12,432 nucleotides of DNA from M55B111 sp964614065 (GTDB lineage Bacteria > Bipolaricaulota > Bipolaricaulia > M55B111), in NCBI GenBank assembly GCA_964614065.1, contig CAZTJJ010000044.1:1-12432 (forward strand), given 5' to 3'. Each line of letters starts with the position of its first letter. The first letter of the stretch is position 1. A model generated the notes under the pieces. It saw only the letters and a list, made by a program, of their open reading frames with translations, had not been told where the DNA came from and ran no database searches. The position numbers were made by a program, and so were the translations under genes. Below are positions 1 to 6,228 of this stretch, one piece after another.

Positions 1-258
1 TCCATGATTAACGGAGCATCACCATTTGTATGCGCCGTGTTGCCCACGATTCCCTATTTCTTTGTGAGAGTTGGGATCATTGGGATGAACCTGGGCTACT
101 ATTTATCTGGAGGTCTAGCTTTTCTTCTCATGGCCTCCTTTGGTGGCTTTTTGGGGAAGATATCTAAGGAAAGCATAATAATTTACGCTCTGAAAATGGT
201 TGCGGTTGGCACCATTACTGCTGGGCTTTCCCTCGCCTTGGGGGTTGGGGGTAGATAG
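1..258 (+). CDS. VIT1/CCC1-type membrane protein, C-terminal part (5' end outside window)
   Basis: The frame is open from base 1 (first codon TCC), so the ATG at 4 is probably internal and the gene starts upstream of the window. About 85 residues are visible, with three hydrophobic stretches: one around PFVCAVLPTIPYFFV, one around GYYLSGGLAFLLMASFGGF, and one around IIIYALKMVAVGTITAGLSL. The pattern 'proline-rich helix, long helix ending GKIS, then ALKMVAVG helix' resembles the C-terminus of the VIT1/CCC1 family, in particular the archaeal subgroup annotated TIGR00267. Characterised members move Fe2+ or Mn2+ across a membrane; the archaeal subgroup has no firm function that I know of. Family assignment is by pattern recognition on a fragment, so transport substrate is not claimed. 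The protein ends at a TAG at 256-258, followed directly by a second TAG. Confidence 0.6.
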   Translation, partial: SMINGASPFVCAVLPTIPYFFVRVGIIGMNLGYYLSGGLAFLLMASFGGFLGKISKESIIIYALKMVAVGTITAGLSLALGVGGR

Positions 259-367
259 TAGTCAATCTTAGGTTCAAGAGTTGTGTAAATTTGCACGTGG
301 AAAACTGCTAATAGATAGAGTGGGATGAGTATTTTGCATTTCGTTGTTGCACTGGGGAGGTGTCAAC
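259..367. other. Spacer with an imperfect palindrome before the nitroreductase
   Basis: This 109-base gap separates the membrane-protein stop from the chosen nitroreductase start. It contains an imperfect 14-base palindrome at 283-296 (GTG-TAAATTTG-CAC, one mismatched pair), the kind of symmetric AT-centred site a dimeric regulator could bind. No convincing TATA box was seen, so whether the nitroreductase has its own promoter or is read through from the upstream gene is open. The last bases carry a strong ribosome binding site (356-362). Confidence 0.4.
356..362 (+). promoter_or_regulatory. Ribosome binding site that fixes the nitroreductase start
   Basis: GGAGGTG matches the 3' end of 16S rRNA (CACCUCC) and lies 5 bases before the TTG at 368. 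This supports TTG 368 over the in-frame upstream TTG at 344, which would place the binding site inside the coding region and add eight residues before the family's normal N-terminus. Confidence 0.75.
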
Positions 368-937
368 TTGGAAGTTTCCGAAGCGATAAAAGCCAGACGA
401 AGCATAAGAAAGTTTAAAAATAAGAGAGTTAACAGAGAAAGTTTGGAAGAATTGGTCAATTACGCGAGATTGGCGCCGAGTGGTCGGAATAAACAGCCAC
501 TGGAGTACGTGATAGTTGACGAGCCTGATCTTGTTAAACAGTTTTTTAAATACACTGCTTGGGCTGGGTCTGTGGATTGGTTTCCTTCTATGGAAGACAG
601 ACCGAAAGCTTATATTGTAATTATGGTGAACACCAATATAGAGGAGACAACAGATAGTCTGGATGCTGGATTGGCGGCAGCAAATATTTGTTTAGGCGCC
701 GTGGATAGAGGGCTCGGGACCTGCCCCTTAGGAGCTTTGGAGAAGGAGGATATTAAGAAATTGTTGAATCTTCCTGGGGATCGGGAAGTAAAATTGGCTA
801 TTGGTTTGGGATATCCGAATCAGGAAGTAGAGCTAGAAGATAATCGACTGGATCCCGAATACTGGTTGGACGAGGAGGGTAAGTTCCACGTGCCTAAAAA
901 ACCACTTGCCAGGATTCTTCACCTAAACGAGTGGTAA
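368..937 (+). CDS. Nitroreductase family protein (FMN-dependent oxidoreductase)
   Basis: The product is 189 residues, a usual length for a compact nitroreductase. It opens with EVSEAIKARRSIRKF (residues 2-16), the classic N-terminal motif whose basic residues contact the FMN phosphate. APSGRNKQP (36-44) is the second flavin-binding segment. Later GLGTCPLGALEKEDIKKLL and the AIGLGYP strand complete the family signature. Members bind FMN as dimers and use NAD(P)H or other donors to reduce diverse substrates; the physiological substrate cannot be told from sequence. The start is a TTG preceded by GGAGGTG at ideal spacing. The C-terminal tail (EYWLDEEGKFHVPKKPLARIL) is of a kind seen in anaerobe and archaeal members. 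The gene ends inside the 3' end of the convergent isomerase-like gene. Family is clear, specific role unknown. Confidence 0.9.
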   Translation: MEVSEAIKARRSIRKFKNKRVNRESLEELVNYARLAPSGRNKQPLEYVIVDEPDLVKQFFKYTAWAGSVDWFPSMEDRPKAYIVIMVNTNIEETTDSLDAGLAAANICLGAVDRGLGTCPLGALEKEDIKKLLNLPGDREVKLAIGLGYPNQEVELEDNRLDPEYWLDEEGKFHVPKKPLARILHLNEW

Positions 938-2164
938 TTGTATTTGTTCCATGAATGTCTTTATGATGTGTCCATGTTCTCCCTCAATTATTACGTGATG
1001 GTTCGCAATTGGATCCTGTAGGAAATAATCTTCTACCTCCCGGTTGAATTCTACTGCAATTTGCGTTCGGCAAGCGGTGTGTCGGGACAGGTTTTTTATT
1101 AGTTCTCCTTCTTCAACGAAGTGCCGGGATAAAGTGTTACCGCCGATCTTGACCACTGTTACCGGACCGGATTGAAGTCTTCCCTGAATACCGACTCCTA
1201 TGCCGCTTTCGAAATGGGTTCTTAACAGGTAACTATCCGTAATAGAGGTTGGTATTGTGCAGTGAGCAAAGACAACCTGGTTATTCTCAGAGTCGATTTC
1301 AACTGGGTTTGCCATAAATGGGAGCTTGCCCGTTAGATAATGGGCTACCATCATGGAAAAAGTGGCTGGTATATCTCCCTCGCAGCCGGAAATTATCCTC
1401 TCGTTGTTTAACAGAGAAAGGGCTAGACACCCTGTCGTTTGCAACTCCGTAACAAGGTCGAAGCATCTTATTGTCTGAGCGGACAATTCATAGTCTTTTA
1501 CAATATCTTTTAACGCAAAGTATACCCTTAAAGCGGTTGCTATGTCTTCTCTGGTGATTCCGTTCATTCCCTGTGTCTTGTCGAGTATTTCTTTGGTTTT
1601 TTGGTTGATCATAGAAGATGAATACCCATCGTACCTTGCGTACAACTCGGAGAGGTTTATGTCTTTGAACTCAATTCCCCACTTTTTACGTACATCTTCT
1701 CGGTTTACGTCACTAGCTATCAGCCAATCAGAGGGCGTCCCAATTACACCAAGTCTAACTGAAGAAATGAGCTTTTTGACTTTTGTTACCGTGTGAATCT
1801 CCTTTATTTCTGCAACCAATTGGTCCGAGGTACCGTGAAGAATTTTTCCGTTACCGTTCTGTTTCTTAATCCAGCTTAGGATTTCCATGGAGGCAGGAAG
1901 CGAGTTGTGCAAAGACGTGGTTAAGAGGTAAACAGGATCGAATAATTCTTGATAGATTTCTTTGAATTTGTTCTCGGTTCCACCTGTTCCGATGAAGACA
2001 ATCTGTAAATCATAGGTTTCTGGATCAGCTGTCTCAAATTCGTCCTGATTAAGCGTGTGGACGTCAAATTCTTTGTCCAATGATTGGATGAAGGGGGATA
2101 GTGTGCTGTTTATGTATGTCTTTTCGTGAATCGGTGATGTTAACATTATTAATCCGATTTTCAT
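923..2164 (-). CDS. L-fucose/L-arabinose isomerase-like protein (COG2407 type)
   Basis: The 413-residue protein starts MKIGLIMLTSPIHE and ends with a C-terminal domain typical of the FucI/AraA fold (CEGDIPATFS, FAHCTIP, GGNTLSRHFVEEG, then NHHVIIEGEHGH). E. coli FucI binds Mn2+ through Glu337, Asp361 and His528. Here Glu240 and Asp264 have the same 24-residue spacing, and His389/His390 near the end can supply the histidine, so the metal site looks intact. The IGTPSDWLIAS segment is characteristic of the shorter (about 400-residue) relatives, which lack the extra N-terminal domain of true FucI and whose substrates are mostly unproven. The ATG at 2164 is preferred over TTG 2182 because GGAGGTGA lies 5 bases before it. 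The gene is third in a minus-strand row after a hydrolase and a URO-D-like gene. Aldose-ketose isomerisation is inferred from family; the sugar is not known. Confidence 0.82.
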   Translation of the reverse strand: MKIGLIMLTSPIHEKTYINSTLSPFIQSLDKEFDVHTLNQDEFETADPETYDLQIVFIGTGGTENKFKEIYQELFDPVYLLTTSLHNSLPASMEILSWIKKQNGNGKILHGTSDQLVAEIKEIHTVTKVKKLISSVRLGVIGTPSDWLIASDVNREDVRKKWGIEFKDINLSELYARYDGYSSSMINQKTKEILDKTQGMNGITREDIATALRVYFALKDIVKDYELSAQTIRCFDLVTELQTTGCLALSLLNNERIISGCEGDIPATFSMMVAHYLTGKLPFMANPVEIDSENNQVVFAHCTIPTSITDSYLLRTHFESGIGVGIQGRLQSGPVTVVKIGGNTLSRHFVEEGELIKNLSRHTACRTQIAVEFNREVEDYFLQDPIANHHVIIEGEHGHIIKTFMEQIQLPLV

Positions 2165-2169
2165 CCTTT

Positions 2170-2177
2170 TCACCTCC
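2170..2177 (-). promoter_or_regulatory. Ribosome binding site that fixes the isomerase-like start
   Basis: On the minus strand this reads GGAGGTGA, full complementarity to the 16S 3' end, with a 5-base spacer to the ATG at 2164. It selects that ATG over the in-frame TTG at 2182, which lies upstream of the site. Confidence 0.75.
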
Positions 2178-2315
2178 CTCAAAAACTACGCGGTATCGGT
2201 ATTTGAGTCGGTAGAAGTGTACTGTTTGTCCTGATTCGACTTAGAACTCTCAGTCAACCTGGCTATCCTTCAAGTTCCTGTCACTGTGTATAGATTCCAT
2301 AAGTTGTTGTGACAA
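2178..2315. other. Spacer between URO-D-like and isomerase-like genes
   Basis: About 140 bases lie between the URO-D-like stop and the isomerase ribosome binding site. On the minus strand there is a short tandem ATACCG-ATACCG just upstream of the binding site. I found no clear TATA box, tRNA, hairpin terminator or credible small gene. The gap is long for a tight operon, so a weak internal promoter or an untranslated spacer are both possible. Confidence 0.35.
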
Positions 2316-3434
2316 TCAAAGCTCAAACCTTGTTGCCTCGTTAAACATGGCAATTACGTTCTCAGCTGGAGTATCTGCTTGAATATCGTGCACTGAGGTA
2401 ACCACGTAGCCCTCGGGTCCAAGTTGATTAATCCTCTTCTCCACCTCTTGTTTTACGTCTTTTGGTGATCCGTTGGGTAAAACCTGCTTTGTGTCGATGC
2501 CACCCCAGAAACACAGCTGGTCGCCATAGTTTCTCTTTAGCTTGTCTTCGTTCAAGGCTCCGGGTTCTATAGGGTTTAATATATCTATGCCTATTTCGAT
2601 TAGGTCACCGACGAAGTCATAGATGTTTCCGTCGGAGTGGTATAATAGCCTGGCGTCGGTCATGTTCTTTATGGACTGGAAGTATCTTTTCTGGTAGGGC
2701 TTTACCATTTCCCTGTATGTGTCTGCACTCATTATGGTTTTATCTGAAGTGGCGAGGTCGTCACCGACGAACACCACGTCGAGATACTTGCCCACTCTAT
2801 CCAGAAACATCTCGTACCTTTTGGTCTGGTAGTCTAACATTCCTTCCATTAGCTTATGTGCAAAATCCTTGTTGGCCAGAAGATCCATTAAGAACTTGTC
2901 CAGACCTCTAAGATACCAGCAAGGCTCGAATATTCCGCTTTCGACCATGTCACCGACCAGCGCATATTGACCATCTTCGTAAAGCTTCTTTGCTCTTGCC
3001 TCTAAGTTCTCCGGTATACCATCTTCGTCATAGGGGTCGGGCCAGGAATAGTTTTCCAGATATTCAATGTCTTTATCGTTTAAAGGGAACTCCACCATAT
3101 CATAGTACAGCCCGCTTGAAGAGCGTTTATACTTTATTCCAAATTGATTGATGTATGTTTCTTGGTCGATTCTCTCTTTCACTACGTCCGACGGAGAGTT
3201 TCCGTGTATACCTCTGGTATCGATATTTAAATATTGAAGAACTTCCTCATCTACCTCTACTATTTGGAAGTTATCCATCATCAGCTTTTCCTCCGACTCT
3301 ACGGACAATTTCCTCTTTAAATCTGTATATGCTCTTCTGGCAATTGTTGTACAATTTGTGGTGCCCAGATCGATTGGTATCCTGTACGGTTTTTCGAGGT
3401 TTACTGCGCGTAAGACCCTTTCTTTTGGCTTCAT
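2316..3434 (-). CDS. Uroporphyrinogen decarboxylase (URO-D) superfamily protein, non-haem subgroup
   Basis: The 372-residue product has the N-terminal pattern MKPKERVLRAVN-EKP-RIPIDLGTTN and the C-terminal pattern YHSDGNIYDFVGDLIEIGIDILNPIEPGA ... FWGGIDTKQVLPNGSPKDVKQEVEKRI ... HDIQADTPAENV. These mark a large subgroup of URO-D-fold proteins found in anaerobic bacteria and archaea, distinct from haem-pathway HemE. Relatives such as MtaA and MtbA methylate coenzyme M using a zinc held by a His-X-Cys pair plus a later Cys. Here the equivalent position reads His266-Ser-Asp268, without that Cys, so a thiol-activating zinc site of that type looks absent. Related genes often sit near sugar or methyl-group catabolism genes, which fits the isomerase-like neighbour, but the reaction is unknown. 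The ATG has AGGTGAT 3 bases upstream. Confidence 0.85.
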   Translation of the reverse strand: MKPKERVLRAVNLEKPYRIPIDLGTTNCTTIARRAYTDLKRKLSVESEEKLMMDNFQIVEVDEEVLQYLNIDTRGIHGNSPSDVVKERIDQETYINQFGIKYKRSSSGLYYDMVEFPLNDKDIEYLENYSWPDPYDEDGIPENLEARAKKLYEDGQYALVGDMVESGIFEPCWYLRGLDKFLMDLLANKDFAHKLMEGMLDYQTKRYEMFLDRVGKYLDVVFVGDDLATSDKTIMSADTYREMVKPYQKRYFQSIKNMTDARLLYHSDGNIYDFVGDLIEIGIDILNPIEPGALNEDKLKRNYGDQLCFWGGIDTKQVLPNGSPKDVKQEVEKRINQLGPEGYVVTSVHDIQADTPAENVIAMFNEATRFEL

Positions 3435-3437
3435 GAT

Positions 3438-3444
3438 ATCACCT
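3438..3444 (-). promoter_or_regulatory. Ribosome binding site of the URO-D-like gene
   Basis: The minus strand reads AGGTGAT, matching AUCACCU of the 16S 3' end, with a 3-base spacer to the ATG at 3434. It lies in the 41-base gap after the hydrolase stop, consistent with co-transcription of the two genes. Confidence 0.7.
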
Positions 3445-3475
3445 GAATTGATTCAAGCTAAATTGTGCGCTGCAC

Positions 3476-4330
3476 TTAACACATCCCTGAATAAACTCGA
3501 CGTTTAAGAAAACCAGCAATTAGCTTATTTATCTCTGAATAGTTTTGCTTATGGACTTCATGCTTACCGTTGATGATTGCCAATTCGCTATTGGTTATCA
3601 TTTGTTTTAGTTGTCTGGATATCTCTGTATCTATCAATCTGTCGTTCTCACCATGAATCAGCAAAGTAGGTGTATTAATATGCCTGGCTTCTACTTCCAG
3701 GTTCCATTCCATCATCCGGTTTAACCGTAATCTTAGCGCTTTTCGGAATTTTTTGGAGGAGCTAAAGTAAAACCTGGCTCCGGATTGCACGTCGGTTCCA
3801 GTAGCGAGATTTGATTGAACTAGTCCCGTGGAATTGCTTTCTGGCGCAGGGAAAATTGTTTCTAACAGTCGTGTTGATAGGTCTATCAATGGTTTCGTTT
3901 TAAGGAGTGATCTCCCGTAGGATGATTTCTCGAGGTTTTTCCTGGTATTGAAAACGGGAGAGATGAGAACCAGCCCCTCGACTGTTTCTGGGTAGAGATA
4001 CGAGAAGTGTTGAGCAATAGCCGTACCCGATGAATGTGCTATTAGTGTTGCTTTATCGATTTTGCATAGATGTAATAATTGCTCTAGATCGTTTGTATAG
4101 GATTTAAGGGAATACCCGTTTTCGGATAGAGGCTTTAGTGACTTTCCGCATCCACGCTGATCATAGGAAAGGGACCCAAATCCTTTCTCGTTGAAAAAAT
4201 CACTTTGTCGTTTTAAGCCGTCGATGTCCCCGCCATGTCCGTGAATAAAGACGAGAAATGGTTCGCCTTCTTCAAATATATAGTGAAGCTTTCCTTCGCC
4301 TATTTCGTGATAGCCCTCAGAACTTTTCAT
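3476..4330 (-). CDS. Alpha/beta hydrolase (AB_hydrolase_1 type)
   Basis: The 284-residue protein has the standard alpha/beta hydrolase order. The oxyanion-hole loop is HGHGG (30-34), followed by the YDQRGCGKS strand-turn (56-64). The nucleophile elbow is A98-H99-S100-S101-G102, with Ser100 as nucleophile. The acid residue is Asp230 in LLIHGENDRL, and the catalytic histidine is His257 in INGKHE. The elbow begins with Ala instead of the usual Gly, a substitution tolerated in many family members. A lid-like helical insert lies between roughly 130 and 210. There is no signal peptide, so it should act in the cytoplasm on an ester, lactone or similar substrate that cannot be specified. It is first of three minus-strand genes, with a TATA box about 60 bases upstream. 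The SD before the ATG is weak. Confidence 0.88.
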   Translation of the reverse strand: MKSSEGYHEIGEGKLHYIFEEGEPFLVFIHGHGGDIDGLKRQSDFFNEKGFGSLSYDQRGCGKSLKPLSENGYSLKSYTNDLEQLLHLCKIDKATLIAHSSGTAIAQHFSYLYPETVEGLVLISPVFNTRKNLEKSSYGRSLLKTKPLIDLSTRLLETIFPAPESNSTGLVQSNLATGTDVQSGARFYFSSSKKFRKALRLRLNRMMEWNLEVEARHINTPTLLIHGENDRLIDTEISRQLKQMITNSELAIINGKHEVHKQNYSEINKLIAGFLKRRVYSGMC

Positions 4331-4388
4331 CGCACTTGCCCTTGTGATAATGGAAATTTTTCTGAACCAGGAGGTCTACTTACACTCT

Positions 4389-4396
4389 ATTATAAT
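4389..4396 (-). promoter_or_regulatory. TATA box for the minus-strand hydrolase cluster
   Basis: The minus strand reads a TTATAAT-type box preceded by purine-rich CGAAATA, which resembles an archaeal BRE. It predicts a start near 4366 and a leader of about 36 bases before the ATG at 4330. The core also looks like a bacterial -10, but the sequence 17 bases upstream (ATGCTC) is not a -35, which favours an archaeal reading. Confidence 0.5.
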
Positions 4397-4441
4397 GTAT
4401 TTCGCTGAAGGGAGCATATGATCTTCCAGAACTCTACCGGG

Positions 4442-4464
4442 TCTACCCATTTGACGTGGGAGGA
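4442..4464. repeat. Inverted repeat between divergent promoters
   Basis: Two 8-base arms, TCTACCCA and TGGGAGGA, can pair at seven positions (one G-T) around a single A-A mismatch, with a 7-base loop. The location between two divergent TATA boxes suits an operator, although a chance hairpin is possible. Confidence 0.35.
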
Positions 4465-4520
4465 TGAAAAACGACGATATCTCACAGGTGTGAACGTAGA
4501 AGTAGGCCAGTAACTTCACT

Positions 4521-4528
4521 TTATATAT
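4521..4528 (+). promoter_or_regulatory. TATA box for the carboxypeptidase-nuclease row
   Basis: TTATATAT is a near-ideal archaeal TATA element. A start about 25 bases downstream would fall near 4550. It is the only strong plus-strand promoter seen before the three plus-strand genes from 4669 to 11618. Confidence 0.5.
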
Positions 4529-4668
4529 TCAATAAGTTAACCTTAAAGTGTGAGCATTCGAAGTCCTGATTCGATGTAATAGTATGTAAGGGTAGTTTGG
4601 GATTTTTCTGTTTTCACAAGAATTGGTTAGGGGGGCTGAAGATTACTGAACCTAAGAAAAAGGAGGGT

Positions 4669-6189
4669 ATGTTGGCAAATATCACAGAGCTTAAAAACAA
4701 TTTGAGAGAAATTGGGCTGGTGGATAGCATGAATCGGATCCTCAACTGGGATCAGCAAACATATATGCCCGATGGAGCCGCGGAATTTAGGGCTGAGCAG
4801 AGTTCTTATATGTCCAGGCTCTTTCACCGGAAACTGACGGGTGATACGCTGAGGAATAATTTGAAGAAATTTATCGATTTAGAAACTGGTAATTTAAAGA
4901 AGAACGAGCTCTCGACCAGAAATCAGAGAATGTTACAGGAAGTGTACAGAGATTATAGACACGCCATATCTTTACCCCAGGATTTTGTTGGGAAGCTAGC
5001 AGAAGCGGGTTCTCGATCTGTCCAGGCCTGGAAAAAAGCCAAAGAGGCTGATGATTTTAATCTCTTCCGACCTCATTTAGAAAAGATGGTCAACCTGGAA
5101 AAGCAAAAGGCGGAGTATTTCGGCTACGAGGACAAGCCCCTTGACGCTTTGCTAGATTTTTATGAGCCAGGCATGACTACGAAGAAAGTAACTGAGCTGT
5201 TTGTCCCAGTTAAGGAGAGATTGACGACGCTTGCGGAACGAATCAAGGAATCCGGTAAGGAAATCGACGATAGCTTTATGTGCAACAGCTACCCTGAAAG
5301 CAAACAGCGCAAGTTAAGCCGGGAAATGCTCAAGACTATGGGCTATGACTTTGATCGGGGAAGGCAGGATGTTTCTGCTCACCCATTTACGGTTGGTTTT
5401 CATCCAACTGATACTCGTTTTACGAACAGGTTTGCTGAAGGGTGTCTCGCTTCGAGTATTTCCTCAGCGGTCCACGAAGGAGGCCATGCTTTATACGAGC
5501 AGGGTCTCAATCCAGACGAGTTTGGAAACCCTCTGGGCGAGGCAATATCCTATGGTATTCATGAAAGCCAATCCAGACTCTGGGAAAATATGGTTGGGGC
5601 TAGTAGACCTTATTGGCAATATTGGTTACCAAAACTGAAAGAGTATTTTTCTGATGATTTGGAAGGAATGACGTTAGGGGAATGGTACAGAGCCTACAAT
5701 AAGGTTGAGCCTTCTTTGATAAGAGTGGACTCAGACGAGGTGCATTACAACCTTCATATCTTAGTTAGGTTTGAGATTGAGGATCGACTCATTAACAGTA
5801 ATTTCGAGGTGAAACACCTACCGGAGATTTGGAACGAGAAAATGGAACACTACATAGGTCTTAAACCGGAGACGGACACTCAGGGCGTGCTCCAGGATAT
5901 CCACTGGTCCTGGGGACAGTTTGGATATTTTCCGAGTTATTCTCTGGGGACGTTTTATAGCGTGCAGATATTTAATCAAGCGAAGGAAGAGATACCCGAG
6001 CTCATGGATTTAATTGCTCGCGGCGAGCTTATCAGATTGAAGGAATGGTTAAACGAAAACGTGCACAAATTGGGCCGCCGGTTCAAAGCCGGAGAGTTGA
6101 TTAAAGAACTTACCGGCAATGAACCAAGCTCTGATCCATTTCTTGACTACCTGGAGGAGAAATATTCTCAGATTTATGATTTATCATAG
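4669..6189 (+). CDS. Carboxypeptidase Taq, M32 family zinc metallopeptidase
   Basis: The 506-residue product matches M32 carboxypeptidases, which remove C-terminal residues from peptides in the cytoplasm. Landmarks in order: LNWDQQTYMPDGAAEFRAEQ near the N-terminus; DTRFTNRF (family DxRxTxR motif); the zinc-binding HEGGH (His269, Glu270, His273); the third ligand Glu299 in HESQSRLWEN; GVLQDIHWSWGQFGYFPSYSLG near the C-terminus. As I recall, the Pyrococcus furiosus enzyme uses His269, His273 and Glu299, so the numbering coincides when the start is ATG 4669. That favours this start over the in-frame TTG at 4597, which would add 24 residues unlike the family. A GGAGGG at 4662-4667 almost touches the ATG; the TTG at 4672 has better spacing (4 bases), so the true start could be one codon later. 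The gene probably heads a transcript that also carries the two nuclease genes. Confidence 0.93.
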   Translation: MLANITELKNNLREIGLVDSMNRILNWDQQTYMPDGAAEFRAEQSSYMSRLFHRKLTGDTLRNNLKKFIDLETGNLKKNELSTRNQRMLQEVYRDYRHAISLPQDFVGKLAEAGSRSVQAWKKAKEADDFNLFRPHLEKMVNLEKQKAEYFGYEDKPLDALLDFYEPGMTTKKVTELFVPVKERLTTLAERIKESGKEIDDSFMCNSYPESKQRKLSREMLKTMGYDFDRGRQDVSAHPFTVGFHPTDTRFTNRFAEGCLASSISSAVHEGGHALYEQGLNPDEFGNPLGEAISYGIHESQSRLWENMVGASRPYWQYWLPKLKEYFSDDLEGMTLGEWYRAYNKVEPSLIRVDSDEVHYNLHILVRFEIEDRLINSNFEVKHLPEIWNEKMEHYIGLKPETDTQGVLQDIHWSWGQFGYFPSYSLGTFYSVQIFNQAKEEIPELMDLIARGELIRLKEWLNENVHKLGRRFKAGELIKELTGNEPSSDPFLDYLEEKYSQIYDLS

Positions 6190-6219
6190 CTGCAAGCTCT
6201 AACTGCTGCTTATCTTGTG

Positions 6220-6225
6220 GGTGAT
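6220..6225 (+). promoter_or_regulatory. Ribosome binding site deciding the AddB-like start
   Basis: GGTGAT lies 3 bases before GTG 6229, the same spacing as in the URO-D-like gene. It argues against GTG 6217, which would overlap it. ATG 6235, 9 bases away, remains an alternative. Confidence 0.5.
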
Positions 6226-6228
6226 AGT

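Larger units (their letters stand above)
4331..4668. other. Divergent promoter region between hydrolase and carboxypeptidase
   Basis: This roughly 340-base stretch drives genes in both directions. It has a minus-strand TATA box near 4389-4396 and a plus-strand TATA box at 4521-4528. Between them an inverted repeat spans 4442-4464: TCT-a-CCCA, 7-base loop, TGGG-a-GGA, with a G-T pair and an A-A mismatch. The hexamer TCTACC occurs twice, at 4433 and 4442. The plus-strand leader from the predicted transcription start (about 4550) to the carboxypeptidase ATG is about 118 bases, long for an archaeal mRNA. I saw no convincing gene in it; only very short ATG or GTG frames occur. Confidence 0.5.

Noticed and set aside
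3465..3475. GTGC-GCT-GCAC hairpin between hydrolase and URO-D-like genes as a terminator
   Set aside because: Only four pairs with a 3-base loop and no following T-run on the minus strand; co-transcription is more likely.
4550..4579. GTG-started nine-codon leader peptide at the predicted transcription start
   Set aside because: Too short to judge, no ribosome binding site, and its coincidence with the predicted start could be chance.
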